Below, piece by piece: positions 27,245 to 36,820 of a stretch of 64,000 bases of DNA. The DNA comes from Candidatus Thiovulum stygium. GTDB taxonomy: Bacteria; Campylobacterota; Campylobacteria; Campylobacterales; Thiovulaceae. The translations under genes and the position numbers were made by a program. Numbering within the stretch: the stretch's first letter is position 1; every line of letters starts with the position of its first letter. The stretch is taken from contig CP091137.1 in the NCBI GenBank assembly GCA_021582295.1, positions 762,001 through 826,000 on the forward strand, given 5' to 3'. The notes under the pieces are model-generated. The model saw nothing but the letters and a program-made list of their open reading frames with translations, did no database searches and had not been told where the DNA came from.

Positions 27245-28096
27245 CTATATATTAAATATTTTTTTTAAAATAAAACCTCGATCAAAACCTGCCAAATCTT
27301 TAAAAAATTCTATTTTTGCCCTATTATTAATAAGATTAATTATATTTTCTTTTTGATCGTAACCCATTTCACATAATAATAGAGTCTCATTTCTTAAAAA
27401 CCAAGTTTCGATAATTTTTTTTAATACCTCATCGCCAACTTCTCCACCATAAAGAGCTTCATCAGGTTCAAAATCAAGTTCTCTTTGCAATTTGCCTTTT
27501 TCATTTAATGAAATATAAGGTGGATTAGAAATTATCAGGTCAAAATTAATATTTTTTATATTTTCAAAAAGATTGCTTTCGATTAATTCGATTCTATCTT
27601 CTAAATTAAAAATTTTTATATTTTTATGAGCAATCTTTAAAGCATCACGAGAAATATCAATAGCAACTATTTTAGAATTTTGTAATTTAATAGCAACCGC
27701 TATCGAAACAGCTCCACTTCCAACACCTATTTCTAAAATATTTGCATTTTTTTTATTTTTTAAAAGTTCAAAAGCCAAATCTACAAGAATTTCACTTTCA
27801 GGTCTAGGAATTAAAGCACCCTTTGAAATATAAAAATTCATAGAATAAAAACTGACTTTTTCGATTATATATTCAATTGGTTCACCATTTTTTCGTCTAA
27901 AAATATAATTTTTAAATATTTCTGTTTCAGATTCTGAAATAAAATAGCTATTATTTAAAATAATATATATTTTATCTTTTTTAATCGCACCAGATAATAA
28001 AATTTCACTCTCATATCTGGCTCGTTTTGTTATATTTTTTAGTTCATTTGCTCCAAAATTTATAGCTTCATTTATATTTATTTTAGTATTAATCAT
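27245..28096 (-). CDS. prmC: peptide chain release factor N5-glutamine methyltransferase
   Basis: 283 residues. SAM-binding motif ILEIGVGSGAVSIA and the catalytic NPPY (LIISNPPYISLNEKG), with an upstream substrate element IPRPESEILVD. PrmC methylates the GGQ glutamine of RF1/RF2. It lies 16 bp upstream of the lolE-like gene on the same strand, so likely co-transcribed. It reads intact through an eight-A run near its 3' end. Confidence 0.95.
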   Translation of the reverse strand: MINTKININEAINFGANELKNITKRARYESEILLSGAIKKDKIYIILNNSYFISESETEIFKNYIFRRKNGEPIEYIIEKVSFYSMNFYISKGALIPRPESEILVDLAFELLKNKKNANILEIGVGSGAVSIAVAIKLQNSKIVAIDISRDALKIAHKNIKIFNLEDRIELIESNLFENIKNINFDLIISNPPYISLNEKGKLQRELDFEPDEALYGGEVGDEVLKKIIETWFLRNETLLLCEMGYDQKENIINLINNRAKIEFFKDLAGFDRGFILKKIFNI

Positions 28097-28102
28097 AACT
28101 TC

Positions 28103-28594
28103 TTAGTTTGTAATTAATAAGAGTTGCGAAGCTTGATAAATAATAAAAAATGTTAAAGAAGCAACTGCTGAAAAACTAATAGCTTTTTCTCTAAAAGTTA
28201 TTTTTGAATAAAAAGCTATTCTTTTTTTTATATGATTTGTAAAAAGATCAAAAAGTTCATTATAAAACAGAGTTTCAGAATTAAATAAATCGTCGCCCTG
28301 TTCAATAAAAATCAAATCTTGAGTTAGAATCTCCTCTTCAGCTAATTTTAAAAAATATTCAACATCTTTAGAAAGTCTATGTTTCAAGAAAATTATCTTG
28401 GTATTATCTTCAAGATTTTTTCTATAATTTCCAGCCTCTTTATTAAAAGAGTTACTTTTAAGAATGCTGTAAAGCATAGATCCGCCTCTTAATTTTTGAA
28501 CAATTACAAGAATATCTCGTAAATGGTGAATAGCTTGGATTCCTTCTAACTCACGATTTAAAATCGAGAGCATATTTTGATTTTCAGTTTGCAA
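28103..28594 (-). CDS. helical protein with C-terminal membrane anchor, function unknown
   Basis: 163 residues, not recognised. All-helical, with one predicted membrane segment near the C-terminus (ISFSAVASLTFFIIYQASQLLL). The N-terminal stretch HHLRDILVIVQKLRGGSM faintly recalls the nitrate/nitrite-sensing helical bundle, too weakly to name. The start is TTG with AAAGG upstream; an ATG seven codons in is an alternative. It ends 7 bp before prmC, in the same operon. Confidence 0.65.
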   Translation of the reverse strand: MQTENQNMLSILNRELEGIQAIHHLRDILVIVQKLRGGSMLYSILKSNSFNKEAGNYRKNLEDNTKIIFLKHRLSKDVEYFLKLAEEEILTQDLIFIEQGDDLFNSETLFYNELFDLFTNHIKKRIAFYSKITFREKAISFSAVASLTFFIIYQASQLLLITN

Positions 28595-28628
28595 AAATTA
28601 CCTTTTTATTTATAAAAATATTTATATT

Positions 28629-29555
28629 TTATTGGAAGTTTTTGCCCATAATTGCTATTTCATTAGCACCATCAATAACTATATCTGAATCACGATCAAA
28701 AAGGATACTGTCAATTTTATCTAGATATTTAACTCGTTTTAAAATTTCTTTAACTGTGTTTAATCTAGCTCTTTTTTTATTATCAGAACGAATAATAGTC
28801 CAAGGTGATACATTCGTATGAGAAGCTAAAAGCATAGAATATTTCGCAACAGTATATTTTTCCCACATTTGTTGAGATAACTTATCGACCGGTGAGAATT
28901 TATATTGTTTTAATGGATCATCTTCTCGTTTTGCAAATCGTTTTGCTTGTTCTTTTTTACTAACAGAAAAATAAAATTTAAGCAAAATAATTCCTGAACT
29001 AACAAGCATAGATTCAAATTTTGGAACTTCTTTTAAGAAAATTGCATGTTCTTCAGCTGTACAGAAGCCCATAACTGGTTCAACACCAGCTCTGTTATAC
29101 CAACTTCTATCAAAAAGAACAATTTCACCAGCACTTGGCAAATGTTTAACATATCGTTGAAAATACCATTGAGTTCGTTCAACATCAGAAGGTTTTTCAA
29201 GAGCTACGATTCTTGCACCTCGAGGATTCAAATGTTCAATAATTCGTTTAATTGTGCCACCTTTTCCAGCTGCATCACGACCTTCAAAAATAACTACAAC
29301 TTTAAGACCATGCTCTTTTACATGATTTTGCATTTTTAATAATTCGACTTGAAGAAATGTTAATTCTTCTTTATATGCAACAGTAGATTTTTTCTTTTTA
29401 ACAGAGACTTCGACATCAATGTCACTATTTTGATTTTTGTCGCTATCATCACTATCGGTTAAATCAATATGTTGATGTTCGGTAGCATCATTATCTTCAG
29501 TGATATTTTCAGAATTATTTAACTCTTCTTCTTCTTTTTTTCTTTTTTTGCCCAT
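28629..29555 (-). CDS. ppk2: polyphosphate kinase 2 family protein
   Basis: 308 residues. PPK2 core: Walker A FEGRDAAGKGGT (about residues 90-101), HLNPRGARIVALEKPSD, QWYFQRYVKHLP, and Walker B FDRSWYNRAGVEPVMGF. It transfers phosphate between polyphosphate and nucleoside diphosphates; one-domain class I by length. The first 58 residues are an added low-complexity charged tail, Lys/Glu- then Asp/Ser-rich. A free-standing gene with long AT-rich flanks. Confidence 0.94.
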   Translation of the reverse strand: MGKKRKKEEEELNNSENITEDNDATEHQHIDLTDSDDSDKNQNSDIDVEVSVKKKKSTVAYKEELTFLQVELLKMQNHVKEHGLKVVVIFEGRDAAGKGGTIKRIIEHLNPRGARIVALEKPSDVERTQWYFQRYVKHLPSAGEIVLFDRSWYNRAGVEPVMGFCTAEEHAIFLKEVPKFESMLVSSGIILLKFYFSVSKKEQAKRFAKREDDPLKQYKFSPVDKLSQQMWEKYTVAKYSMLLASHTNVSPWTIIRSDNKKRARLNTVKEILKRVKYLDKIDSILFDRDSDIVIDGANEIAIMGKNFQ

Positions 29556-29690
29556 TTTGTGCTTTCAGATTTAGATTTTAATATACAAAGACTATATATT
29601 TTTTAATAACTCTTGATATAAGTCAAAAATACAATGAAAAATAATAAGAGTCTCTATATATTTTTTATTTTAGCAAAAATTTTAAATAAA

Positions 29691-31505
29691 TTAAAGCAAT
29701 TTAAGAAAATCGCTACTTAATCGTCCCCAAGAATTATTAGGTGAAAGTTCAAAACTTTTTTGAAAAGATTCTTTAGCTTTTTGAATATTTTTTAAATTAT
29801 TATAAGCAGAACCCATTTCATAATATACTCGTGATTTTATATCATTAGATAAATCTCGTTTTAAAAGATTTTCTAAAACTTGAATAACTTCACTAAATTT
29901 ATTTTGATGTTGAAGAGAAGTTGTAATTAAAAGTTCTATTTCTGGAGTTTCAACAAATGAGTTTAATCTGTCTTGAATAGCTAGAACTTTTTTGCCATAT
30001 TTTTCGATTAAAAGATCATCTTTTTTATTTTTAGCAATGTCAACAGCAGTTTTAAAAGATTGCAAGTTTTTATAACTATCTTTGAATAACTTATCAATAG
30101 TTGCTACAGAATCGAGAACTTTATCATTATCTTGTAACATATCAAAAGCTTTATATCGATCATAATAAATCTCATTATAGTTACTATTCTTTTCGATTTT
30201 AGCCATTGATATAACCTCATCAGATATTTTTAAGAATTCTCTATATTTACCACTATTAATTAATACTTGAGAATATCTATAAAGCCATTTTAAAGTATCT
30301 TCACTTTGGGCAATTCTTCGTTTTGTAATTTCTTCAGCAATTTTATATTGACTATTTTCCATCGAACAATTATAGAGCTGTTCATCTTCACTTTGATCCA
30401 ATTTTAATTCAAATTTTTTGACAAGTATAATTGCTTCATTACAATTAGAATTTTTTAAATTATTTTTTGCAAGTCCAAGAGCTGAATTTTTAAGAACATT
30501 TAAACTATCTGGAAAAATAGAACTAGAATTATTAAGATCGTTTTCCATTGATAAAACAGTATTAAAATCTTTCTGGTCATATAAAACTTTAGATTTTTCA
30601 TAAACTGCCTGTTTTCCGATATCAGAATCGTGACCATATTGTTCTACAAGATAATCATAATTATTTAAACGAACAGTTTCATTTTTTTCATCTCTAAAAA
30701 ATAATAGTTTATCTTTATTATCTCGCACTAATTTATCAAACATGCCATAGTCATAAATTTTTAAATATCGTTCATATTCAGTATAAGCATCTTCAACTTG
30801 ACCACTCATATCAAGCCAAACACCTAAATCTTTTAACATTGTTTCATAATCATCAAGATCAGTAAATTTTTTATCTTTTAATAGAATTCTAAGCATATTT
30901 GCAGATAATTTTGTCTTATTATGTTCAGATAAATCTTTTGCAAGTTTATAATTTCTATTAATATCATTCAATAAGAATTGAGGATTTCCTTCAACAATTT
31001 TACTTAAATAAAATTCTGAATCATCAATTTTTAGATCTTCGAGATAAATTTGACCAAGACGATAAGCGGCAATTGTAGCAATTTCTATATCTTTAGTGTT
31101 ATAAAGAGCATCTTTATATAATTTCATAGCTTCAGCTTTTTTGCCACCACTAATTCGATCATCACCATAATAAATCAAGCCCCAATTTTTAAATTCGCTA
31201 TCTTTGTGTTCTTCAAAAAGTCGTACAAAATAATATTTTGCATATGAAGTAAAACCCAATTTACTATGAACATAAGCTGTATAAAGTAAAACTTCAGCAA
31301 CTCCGCCATCGCCAGAATAATCTTTGAGATACTCTTTTGATAAATTAATAATCTGTTGATAACCTTTTAATTTAAATAAAGCTCTCATTTGATACAACAC
31401 GATTTCAGGATGAAAAAGTGTATTTGGAAAATCATTTAAAATTCTGCTACCAAGCGAAATAACATTTCGATATTGACCTTTTTCATAAGAGTCTCGCAAA
31501 TCCAT
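29691..31505 (-). CDS. pflA: PflA-like flagellar TPR protein, C-terminal part
   Basis: 604-residue ORF made of helical tetratricopeptide/Sel1-type repeats (YEKGQYRNVISLGSRIL; YYEMGSAYNNLKNIQKAKESFQKSFEL). The same frame extends upstream without stops to about 31724 (DVDIYMDLRDSY preceded by YPRDEIEQAQHWVAVGFNG), so the ATG at 31505 is internal. Together with the fragment at 31726-32067 the gene would encode about 792 residues, close to Campylobacter PflA, a periplasmic scaffold of the flagellar motor with PflB. Two seven-base A/T runs (31718-31724, 31767-31773) each need one extra base to join the parts. The PflA identity rests on architecture and length. Confidence 0.7.
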   Translation of the reverse strand: MDLRDSYEKGQYRNVISLGSRILNDFPNTLFHPEIVLYQMRALFKLKGYQQIINLSKEYLKDYSGDGGVAEVLLYTAYVHSKLGFTSYAKYYFVRLFEEHKDSEFKNWGLIYYGDDRISGGKKAEAMKLYKDALYNTKDIEIATIAAYRLGQIYLEDLKIDDSEFYLSKIVEGNPQFLLNDINRNYKLAKDLSEHNKTKLSANMLRILLKDKKFTDLDDYETMLKDLGVWLDMSGQVEDAYTEYERYLKIYDYGMFDKLVRDNKDKLLFFRDEKNETVRLNNYDYLVEQYGHDSDIGKQAVYEKSKVLYDQKDFNTVLSMENDLNNSSSIFPDSLNVLKNSALGLAKNNLKNSNCNEAIILVKKFELKLDQSEDEQLYNCSMENSQYKIAEEITKRRIAQSEDTLKWLYRYSQVLINSGKYREFLKISDEVISMAKIEKNSNYNEIYYDRYKAFDMLQDNDKVLDSVATIDKLFKDSYKNLQSFKTAVDIAKNKKDDLLIEKYGKKVLAIQDRLNSFVETPEIELLITTSLQHQNKFSEVIQVLENLLKRDLSNDIKSRVYYEMGSAYNNLKNIQKAKESFQKSFELSPNNSWGRLSSDFLKLL

Positions 31506-31725
31506 ATATATATCAACATCACCAGTTGATTCTTCACGAATAGGATGACCATCTATATCTAAAGCCCCAATAATTGGCGAATTTTTATAATTTAAATGAA
31601 TTGGAAAATTTATCCGTTTCCAATTATAAAGATCTTTATTTTCTATAAATGGAGGTTTGTCGCCATTAAAACCAACAGCGACCCAGTGTTGAGCTTGTTC
31701 AATTTCATCTCGAGGATAAAAAAAT

Positions 31726-32067
31726 CTAATTTTGAAACATCTTTATCAGATGAAAATAGAATCGTATTTTTTTAGGAATTATAGTAACTCGACTAGATTT
31801 ATTATTTGCTTCAACTTTAATATTAAAAAAACTATTACTAAAACTTTTTTCTTGAGAATAAGTAGTTGAAAAATTACACTCTATTTTAGATAATTTATTA
31901 AAATCATTAAAAGTTTTTATACAAGTTGTATTTTCGCTATCAGTTAAATTTAATGTTGAATATCGTTCATTTTTTTCGAGACCCTCTCGAAGATCAATTT
32001 GCAAAGAAAAAAGTGGCTGAACAGTTATTAAAAAAATAACTTGACCATAAAATAATTTAGAAGCCAA
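31726..32067 (-). CDS. pflA: PflA-like protein, N-terminal part
   Basis: 113-residue ORF with a signal-like start (SKLFYGQVIFLITVQPLFSL) and a beta-rich domain with two Cys (NTTCIKTF, SKIECNFS). It ends at RVTIIPKK. One extra A in the run at 31767-31773 gives TILFSSDKDVSKLDFF, and one extra T-equivalent at 31718-31724 then gives YPRDEIEQ, joining it to the TPR part. I therefore treat it as the 5' end of one gene. Confidence 0.65.
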   Translation of the reverse strand: MASKLFYGQVIFLITVQPLFSLQIDLREGLEKNERYSTLNLTDSENTTCIKTFNDFNKLSKIECNFSTTYSQEKSFSNSFFNIKVEANNKSSRVTIIPKKIRFYFHLIKMFQN

Positions 32068-32090
32068 AACATAACTCCTTTTTGATAATT

Positions 32091-32696
32091 TTACTTAAAA
32101 TAATAAGTAAGAGTTGTTTTTCCAAATTTTCTACTTTTTTGAAGTTTAAAAACTCCTAAATTTTCTTTTGGAAAGAAACTTGAAATATGTTCAATAATAA
32201 CGATATCAAAATCTGAACAAAACTCATTTATTAAATTTTCACTATTTATATAAATTTTTTCCATACCATCTCTAATATCAAAAGGTGGATCAATATATAA
32301 AATTTTATTTAAATGCTTGAATTTATCTAAATATTTTTTAATAAAATTTTTAAAATTAACGAAACTATCACCTTCAATAATTTCTAAATTTTCAATATTA
32401 TCATTTATAAATATATTTTTATTTTTATTTAAAATTTTCAAAGCATCTTTGCCAATTTCAAAAAATATCACTTTTTCAGCTCCACGAGAAAAAGCTTCAA
32501 AACCAATCGAACCACTTCCAGCAAAAAGTTCAATAAAAAGGGAATTTTTTACTTCATTTTGTAAAGTATCAAAAATCGAACCACGAACAATCGATTTAGT
32601 TGCTCTTGTGTTTTCAGTTTTTGGCAAAAAAATCTTTTTGCCTTTATATTTTCCACTATTAATTAAAATATATAAGTCTAAGTTATTGTTCTTCAA
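32091..32696 (-). CDS. rsmD: 16S rRNA (guanine(966)-N2)-methyltransferase
   Basis: 201 residues. NSGKYKGKKIFLP at the start, TRATKSIVRGSIFDTL, the SAM site FIELFAGSGSIGFEAFSRGA, and catalytic DPPFD. It methylates G966 of 16S rRNA during 30S assembly. The start is TTG (32694-32696) inside the 3' end of the upstream gene. It sits 24 bp before the pflA-like gene, same strand. Confidence 0.93.
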   Translation of the reverse strand: MKNNNLDLYILINSGKYKGKKIFLPKTENTRATKSIVRGSIFDTLQNEVKNSLFIELFAGSGSIGFEAFSRGAEKVIFFEIGKDALKILNKNKNIFINDNIENLEIIEGDSFVNFKNFIKKYLDKFKHLNKILYIDPPFDIRDGMEKIYINSENLINEFCSDFDIVIIEHISSFFPKENLGVFKLQKSRKFGKTTLTYYFK

Positions 32697-33021
32697 ATAA
32701 TTTTCTCATCTCATTTTCTAACTCAAAATTATATTTACTTAAAGCTTTTAATAAATTTATTTCTAATTTATTTATTTTATTAATAGAATTTGAGTTTAAT
32801 ATTTTATTATTTAAATCTTTATCTAATTTTTTAATTTTTTCTTTTATTTCATCAAGTTCAAGAGTTGATTCAACTATGATTATATTTTCTTCATTTAAAT
32901 CTAAATTTAAATTATCAGTAATAATAATATTAAAATCGTCAGGTTTAAAAGTTAAAAATTCTTTTAAAGAATATTCAAGAATTCGTTGATTTAAAGGTGA
33001 TTTACAGTCTATAACTATCAT
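32683..33021 (-). CDS. hypothetical protein upstream of rsmD
   Basis: 112 residues, family not recognised. The N-terminal half looks alpha/beta (MIVIDCKSP, FNIIITDN, NIIIVEST), the C-terminal half is a Lys/Leu/Asn-rich coiled coil. It overlaps the rsmD start by 14 bp, so translation is probably coupled. The overlap and intact frame support a real gene. Confidence 0.6.
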   Translation of the reverse strand: MIVIDCKSPLNQRILEYSLKEFLTFKPDDFNIIITDNLNLDLNEENIIIVESTLELDEIKEKIKKLDKDLNNKILNSNSINKINKLEINLLKALSKYNFELENEMRKLFEEQ

Positions 33022-33046
33022 TTAATTTTTACCTATTTTTTATAAT

Positions 33047-33493
33047 TTATTTTGAACTACGAACACATCTAACATAATGAATTGCATTTGTATATGAAAA
33101 ATCGTCATAGCCAGATTCAAAATCGATAAACCAAGCTTGTTCTTCAGAGCTTTTTGCACCAATATTATATTTTAATTTATCTTTAATAAAAAAATTTCCA
33201 TTTTTATTTTTCTCATTTTTTAAAAACCACTTGCTCCAATTTGCATTATATTCACCATATAATTCTCGATTGGCAATTGTTTTTAATTGTGTAGTTGAAG
33301 GCAACCACCAATCATCGTAGCCATTTAAAATTAAATTGTCACAATAATTGTTTGCCTCATTCCAGTTATACTCTTTCATGACATTTGTATCTGTTTTTAT
33401 TTCCCACATTAAATCTATATCGCCGTCAGTCCAAACAGCCGACAATAGATAGTTTTTGCCAAAAAAAACGATAAATATAAATAAGTATCTCAA
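33047..33493 (-). CDS. DUF1566 (Lcl C-terminal-like) secreted protein
   Basis: 148 residues: a short signal-like start and one DUF1566 domain with LMWEIKTD, WNEANNYCDNL, YDDWWLPSTTQLKTI and the terminal VRCVR. Such domains resemble C-type-lectin-fold modules and are common in secreted proteins of Campylobacterota and Deltaproteobacteria. Binding partner unknown. Start TTG at 33493. Confidence 0.8.
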   Translation of the reverse strand: MRYLFIFIVFFGKNYLLSAVWTDGDIDLMWEIKTDTNVMKEYNWNEANNYCDNLILNGYDDWWLPSTTQLKTIANRELYGEYNANWSKWFLKNEKNKNGNFFIKDKLKYNIGAKSSEEQAWFIDFESGYDDFSYTNAIHYVRCVRSSK

Positions 33494-33496
33494 GTT

Positions 33497-34360
33497 TTAA
33501 TTCAAATTTTCTTCTATATTTTTTAATATTTGTTTTGCTAATTTATATATAGGTTCATCGATAAAACCATATTTTTCATGTTTAATTGTTTCAACAAAAA
33601 TATTATTATTGCGATCTTCGATTAATTTCTCAAAAATTTTAATTATTTCTCGAGCTTTTTCAACCTCATCATTACTTATTTTAAATGTTTCACGAATTCG
33701 TTTTGATTGAGTTGGTGAAATTGAACCTTTTGCTGTAAAACCAAGTTCTTTTTCAAGTTTTAGCCAACTTTCAAAAAGTTCAATATTTTTATATTCTTGA
33801 AAAACTGGAGCAACAGGTAAAACTCCAATTGCTCTTGTTGTAACTAAAAAATGAGTTAATATATATCTAATAGTTGAATTATTTGGATTTATAATATTAG
33901 AATTTAAATTTAAATCAGCAACTAAATCGAGAATGCCTAAATAAAAAGTTGTAATTCTTTGATCAATTTTTAAATTTTGAAGTTGAGTCCAAGCTTCACG
34001 AGTTTCAATAGAAAGATGTATTTCAATACTATTTTTTTCTGTAATCGATAAAACAGTATATATTTCGTTTAAGTTTCTAATTTTAGGGATTCTAAAAGCA
34101 TTAGGTTTTAAATTATTTAATATTAAAATTTCTTCAAGCCCACCTTCAAAAATAGGATTTGTTCTAACAATTAATATTCGATTATCGATTCGAGGGAGCA
34201 TTAAAAACTTTTTAAGATTATCTAAAGCTCGATTTTTATCTAAAACTCCATCTTCTAAATTTAATATAACTGATTCACTGTTTAATTCCCATATTTTAGA
34301 TACATGTTTATCATTATCCATTGAAATCATAATTGGAGCTATTAGACGATTAAAAATCAT
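33497..34360 (-). CDS. HpcH/HpaI aldolase / citrate-lyase beta-like (CitE) protein
   Basis: 287 residues. CitE-type TIM barrel: VILNLEDGVLDKNRALDNL (metal-binding region), RILIVRTNP, the metal-ligand segment EIHLSIETREAW, TTFYLGILDLVADL, and near the end ELGFTAKGSISPTQ. Members cleave or form malyl/citramalyl-type CoA thioesters, or act on RNA-free small substrates. With no citrate lyase partners here, the substrate is open. It lies 25 bp after leuC on the same strand. Confidence 0.85.
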   Translation of the reverse strand: MIFNRLIAPIMISMDNDKHVSKIWELNSESVILNLEDGVLDKNRALDNLKKFLMLPRIDNRILIVRTNPIFEGGLEEILILNNLKPNAFRIPKIRNLNEIYTVLSITEKNSIEIHLSIETREAWTQLQNLKIDQRITTFYLGILDLVADLNLNSNIINPNNSTIRYILTHFLVTTRAIGVLPVAPVFQEYKNIELFESWLKLEKELGFTAKGSISPTQSKRIRETFKISNDEVEKAREIIKIFEKLIEDRNNNIFVETIKHEKYGFIDEPIYKLAKQILKNIEENLN

Positions 34361-34384
34361 TATATATATTTAAACCTATATTTT

Positions 34385-35653
34385 TTATAAATTATCTGGT
34401 GAATTAATATATCCAGAAATTGCACTTGCTGCGGCAATTGCAGAATTAGATAAATAAATTTGAGAGCTTCTAGCACCCATTCGACCAACAAAATTTCGAT
34501 TCGTTGTAGAAATTGCAACTTCATTATCACCTAAAATTCCCATATAACCGCCGAGACAAGCTCCACAAGTTGGATTACTTACAACTGCACCGGCATCAAT
34601 TAAAGCTTTTATATAACCATTTGCAGAAGCTTCTTCAAGAATTTTTTGAGTTGCAGGTGTAACAATCATTCGAGTATGTCGAGCAACTCTTTTGCCTTTA
34701 ACAATTTTAGAAGCTATTTCAATATCTGACAATCTTCCATTTGTGCAACTGCCAATAAAAACTTGATCAACTTTAATTTTAGAATTAACAGCTTCTGATA
34801 ATGGATGTCCATTTGATGGTAAATGAGGATAAGCTATAACTGGTTCAAGATTTTCAACATCAATTTCTATAATTTTTATATATTTTGCATCAGGATCAGA
34901 ATAATAATATTTTGGTTCTCTATTTGGATTTTTATCATTAATAAACTTTTTTGTTATCTCATCAGCTTCAATAATTCCAGATTTTGCACCAGCTTCAATT
35001 GCCATATTACAAAGGGCAAATCGATTATCCATATCTAATTCAGAAATTGTTGAACCTGTAAATTCAAGAGCTTGATATAAAGCACCATCTACTCCAATTA
35101 ATCTAATTAGTTCTAAAATTAGATCTTTGCCACCGACATATTTTTTAAGTTTGCCATTAAAAACTACTTTTATAGTTTCAGGAATTTTGAACCAATTGCC
35201 ACCAGTAACCATTGCATAAGCTAAATCAGTTGAACCCATACCAGTTGCAAAAGCACCTAAAGCTCCGTGAGTGCAAGTATGAGAATCAGCACCAATAATT
35301 ACATCACCAGCGAGAACAAGACCTTTTTCAGGCAATAAAGCATGTTCGATTCCCATATCTTTTTCATCGAAAAAATATTTTAAATCATGTTCATATGCAA
35401 AATCGCGACTAATTTTTGCTTGATTTGCTGATGCGATATCTTTTGCAGGAATAAAATGATCAAGAACAATCGAAAAAGCATCTGGATTTGCTAATTTTTC
35501 AGCTCCACTATCTCTAAATGCTTTTATAGAAAGTGGAGTAGTAATATCATTTCCAATGATCATATCAATTTGAACTTCAACAATTTCACCTGCTCTAACT
35601 ATTTTACCAGCATGAGCTGAAAAAATTTTTTCTGTTATTGTTAAACCAGACAT
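34385..35653 (-). CDS. leuC: 3-isopropylmalate dehydratase large subunit (homoaconitase-type)
   Basis: 422 residues. Aconitase-superfamily signatures: MTITEKIFSAHAGK-like start, GADSHTCTHGALGAFATGMGSTD, VFIGSCTNGRLSDI, and NPTCGACLGGYMGILG. These supply the three Cys of the 4Fe-4S cluster. The length fits the archaeal-type LeuC/homoaconitase subfamily, which pairs with a separate small LeuD; leuD is not in the window. Role: isomerising 2- to 3-isopropylmalate in leucine synthesis. Confidence 0.92.
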   Translation of the reverse strand: MSGLTITEKIFSAHAGKIVRAGEIVEVQIDMIIGNDITTPLSIKAFRDSGAEKLANPDAFSIVLDHFIPAKDIASANQAKISRDFAYEHDLKYFFDEKDMGIEHALLPEKGLVLAGDVIIGADSHTCTHGALGAFATGMGSTDLAYAMVTGGNWFKIPETIKVVFNGKLKKYVGGKDLILELIRLIGVDGALYQALEFTGSTISELDMDNRFALCNMAIEAGAKSGIIEADEITKKFINDKNPNREPKYYYSDPDAKYIKIIEIDVENLEPVIAYPHLPSNGHPLSEAVNSKIKVDQVFIGSCTNGRLSDIEIASKIVKGKRVARHTRMIVTPATQKILEEASANGYIKALIDAGAVVSNPTCGACLGGYMGILGDNEVAISTTNRNFVGRMGARSSQIYLSNSAIAAASAISGYINSPDNL

Positions 35654-35680
35654 ATATATATTCCTAATTTATATATTAAT

Positions 35681-36424
35681 TTACATATTTAATCCGCCAT
35701 TTATTTTAAGTGTTTCACCAGTAATATAACTAGCTCCATCACTTAAAAGAAAAGCGACACCTTCGGCAACTTCATTGCCACGACCAAATCTTTTTAACGG
35801 AATATTCGACATATATTCATTTTTAATATTTTCAGGAAGTGATGAGGTCATATCAGTTTCTATAAAACCTGGAGTAATTACATTAAATCTTATATCTCGA
35901 GGAGCACCTTCAAGAGCAAAACTTTTTGTCATAGCAATAACTCCACCTTTTGAAGCTGAATAATTTGTTTGACCAAGATTACCTTTTTCGCCAACAATCG
36001 AAGCGATATTAACAATCGAACCAAATCTTTTTTTACTCATAATTTTTAGAGCTTCTCTACAACCGATAAAAGTAGAATATAAATTAGCATTAATAACAGA
36101 TAAAAAATCTTCACTTTTCATTCTAATTGCTAATTTATCATTTGTAATTCCAGCATTATTTACGAGATAACTTAATTCGCCATCAGCTTCAATTATAGTT
36201 TTAATTCCAGCGATAAAATTTTCTTCATTAGATACATCAAATTTAATTACAGCTGACGATAGACCAGACTCACTTAATTCTTTATGTAATTTATCAGCTT
36301 CTTCGAACGAGTTTCTATAATTTATCCAAACTTTTAAACCATATTTAGCTAATGTTCGAACAATTTCTGAACCAATGCCACGACTTGCACCAGTAACTAA
36401 AACATTTTTTCCAGAAAATTTCAT
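35681..36424 (-). CDS. fabG: 3-oxoacyl-ACP reductase
   Basis: 247 residues. Short-chain dehydrogenase: NADPH site VTGASRGIG, NNAG (LVNNAGITND), and the catalytic YxxxK in NYSASKGGV, with GFIETDMT near the end. NADPH reduces beta-ketoacyl-ACP in fatty-acid elongation. Usual neighbours acpP and fabF are not present. It lies 28 bp after leuC's start, same strand. Confidence 0.95.
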   Translation of the reverse strand: MKFSGKNVLVTGASRGIGSEIVRTLAKYGLKVWINYRNSFEEADKLHKELSESGLSSAVIKFDVSNEENFIAGIKTIIEADGELSYLVNNAGITNDKLAIRMKSEDFLSVINANLYSTFIGCREALKIMSKKRFGSIVNIASIVGEKGNLGQTNYSASKGGVIAMTKSFALEGAPRDIRFNVITPGFIETDMTSSLPENIKNEYMSNIPLKRFGRGNEVAEGVAFLLSDGASYITGETLKINGGLNM

Positions 36425-36479
36425 TTATACTCCGATTTATATATATTTTTATATTTAAAGATTCTGTTTGTATTTTATT

Positions 36480-36812
36480 TTAAGAGAGAGCATCAATTTT
36501 ATTTTTAAGATTAATCATCTCCTCTTCAAGTCGTTTTTTCTCAAATTTAAGTGAAGCATGACTCTGTTTAACACCTTTTAAATCAGCTTTAATTGCAATC
36601 ATTTCAGAAGTCATTAAATCAACATTGCCAAGAGATCTTTGAAGTTGAACTTGATATTTACGAATTAAAGTTTCAGCTTCTCTTAAAGTTGTTTTCATAA
36701 CTCCAGTTCCCTTTTGCTCTTTTTCGAGCAAATTTTTATAAAAAAGAACTTGAGAAAATAAGAAAAAGGCTGTAAGAGTAACGATAGTGAGGAGGGACCA
36801 TTCAAGAAACAT
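36480..36812 (-). CDS. small membrane-anchored coiled-coil protein
   Basis: 110 residues: one N-terminal membrane helix (LLTIVTLTAFFLFSQVLFY), then a long coiled coil to the end (KFEKKRLEEEMINLKNKI). Its ATG lies 9 bp from the rpiB stop, in the same operon. Similar small proteins occur in Campylobacterota; function unknown. Confidence 0.75.
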   Translation of the reverse strand: MFLEWSLLTIVTLTAFFLFSQVLFYKNLLEKEQKGTGVMKTTLREAETLIRKYQVQLQRSLGNVDLMTSEMIAIKADLKGVKQSHASLKFEKKRLEEEMINLKNKIDALS

Positions 36813-36820
36813 TTTGACCC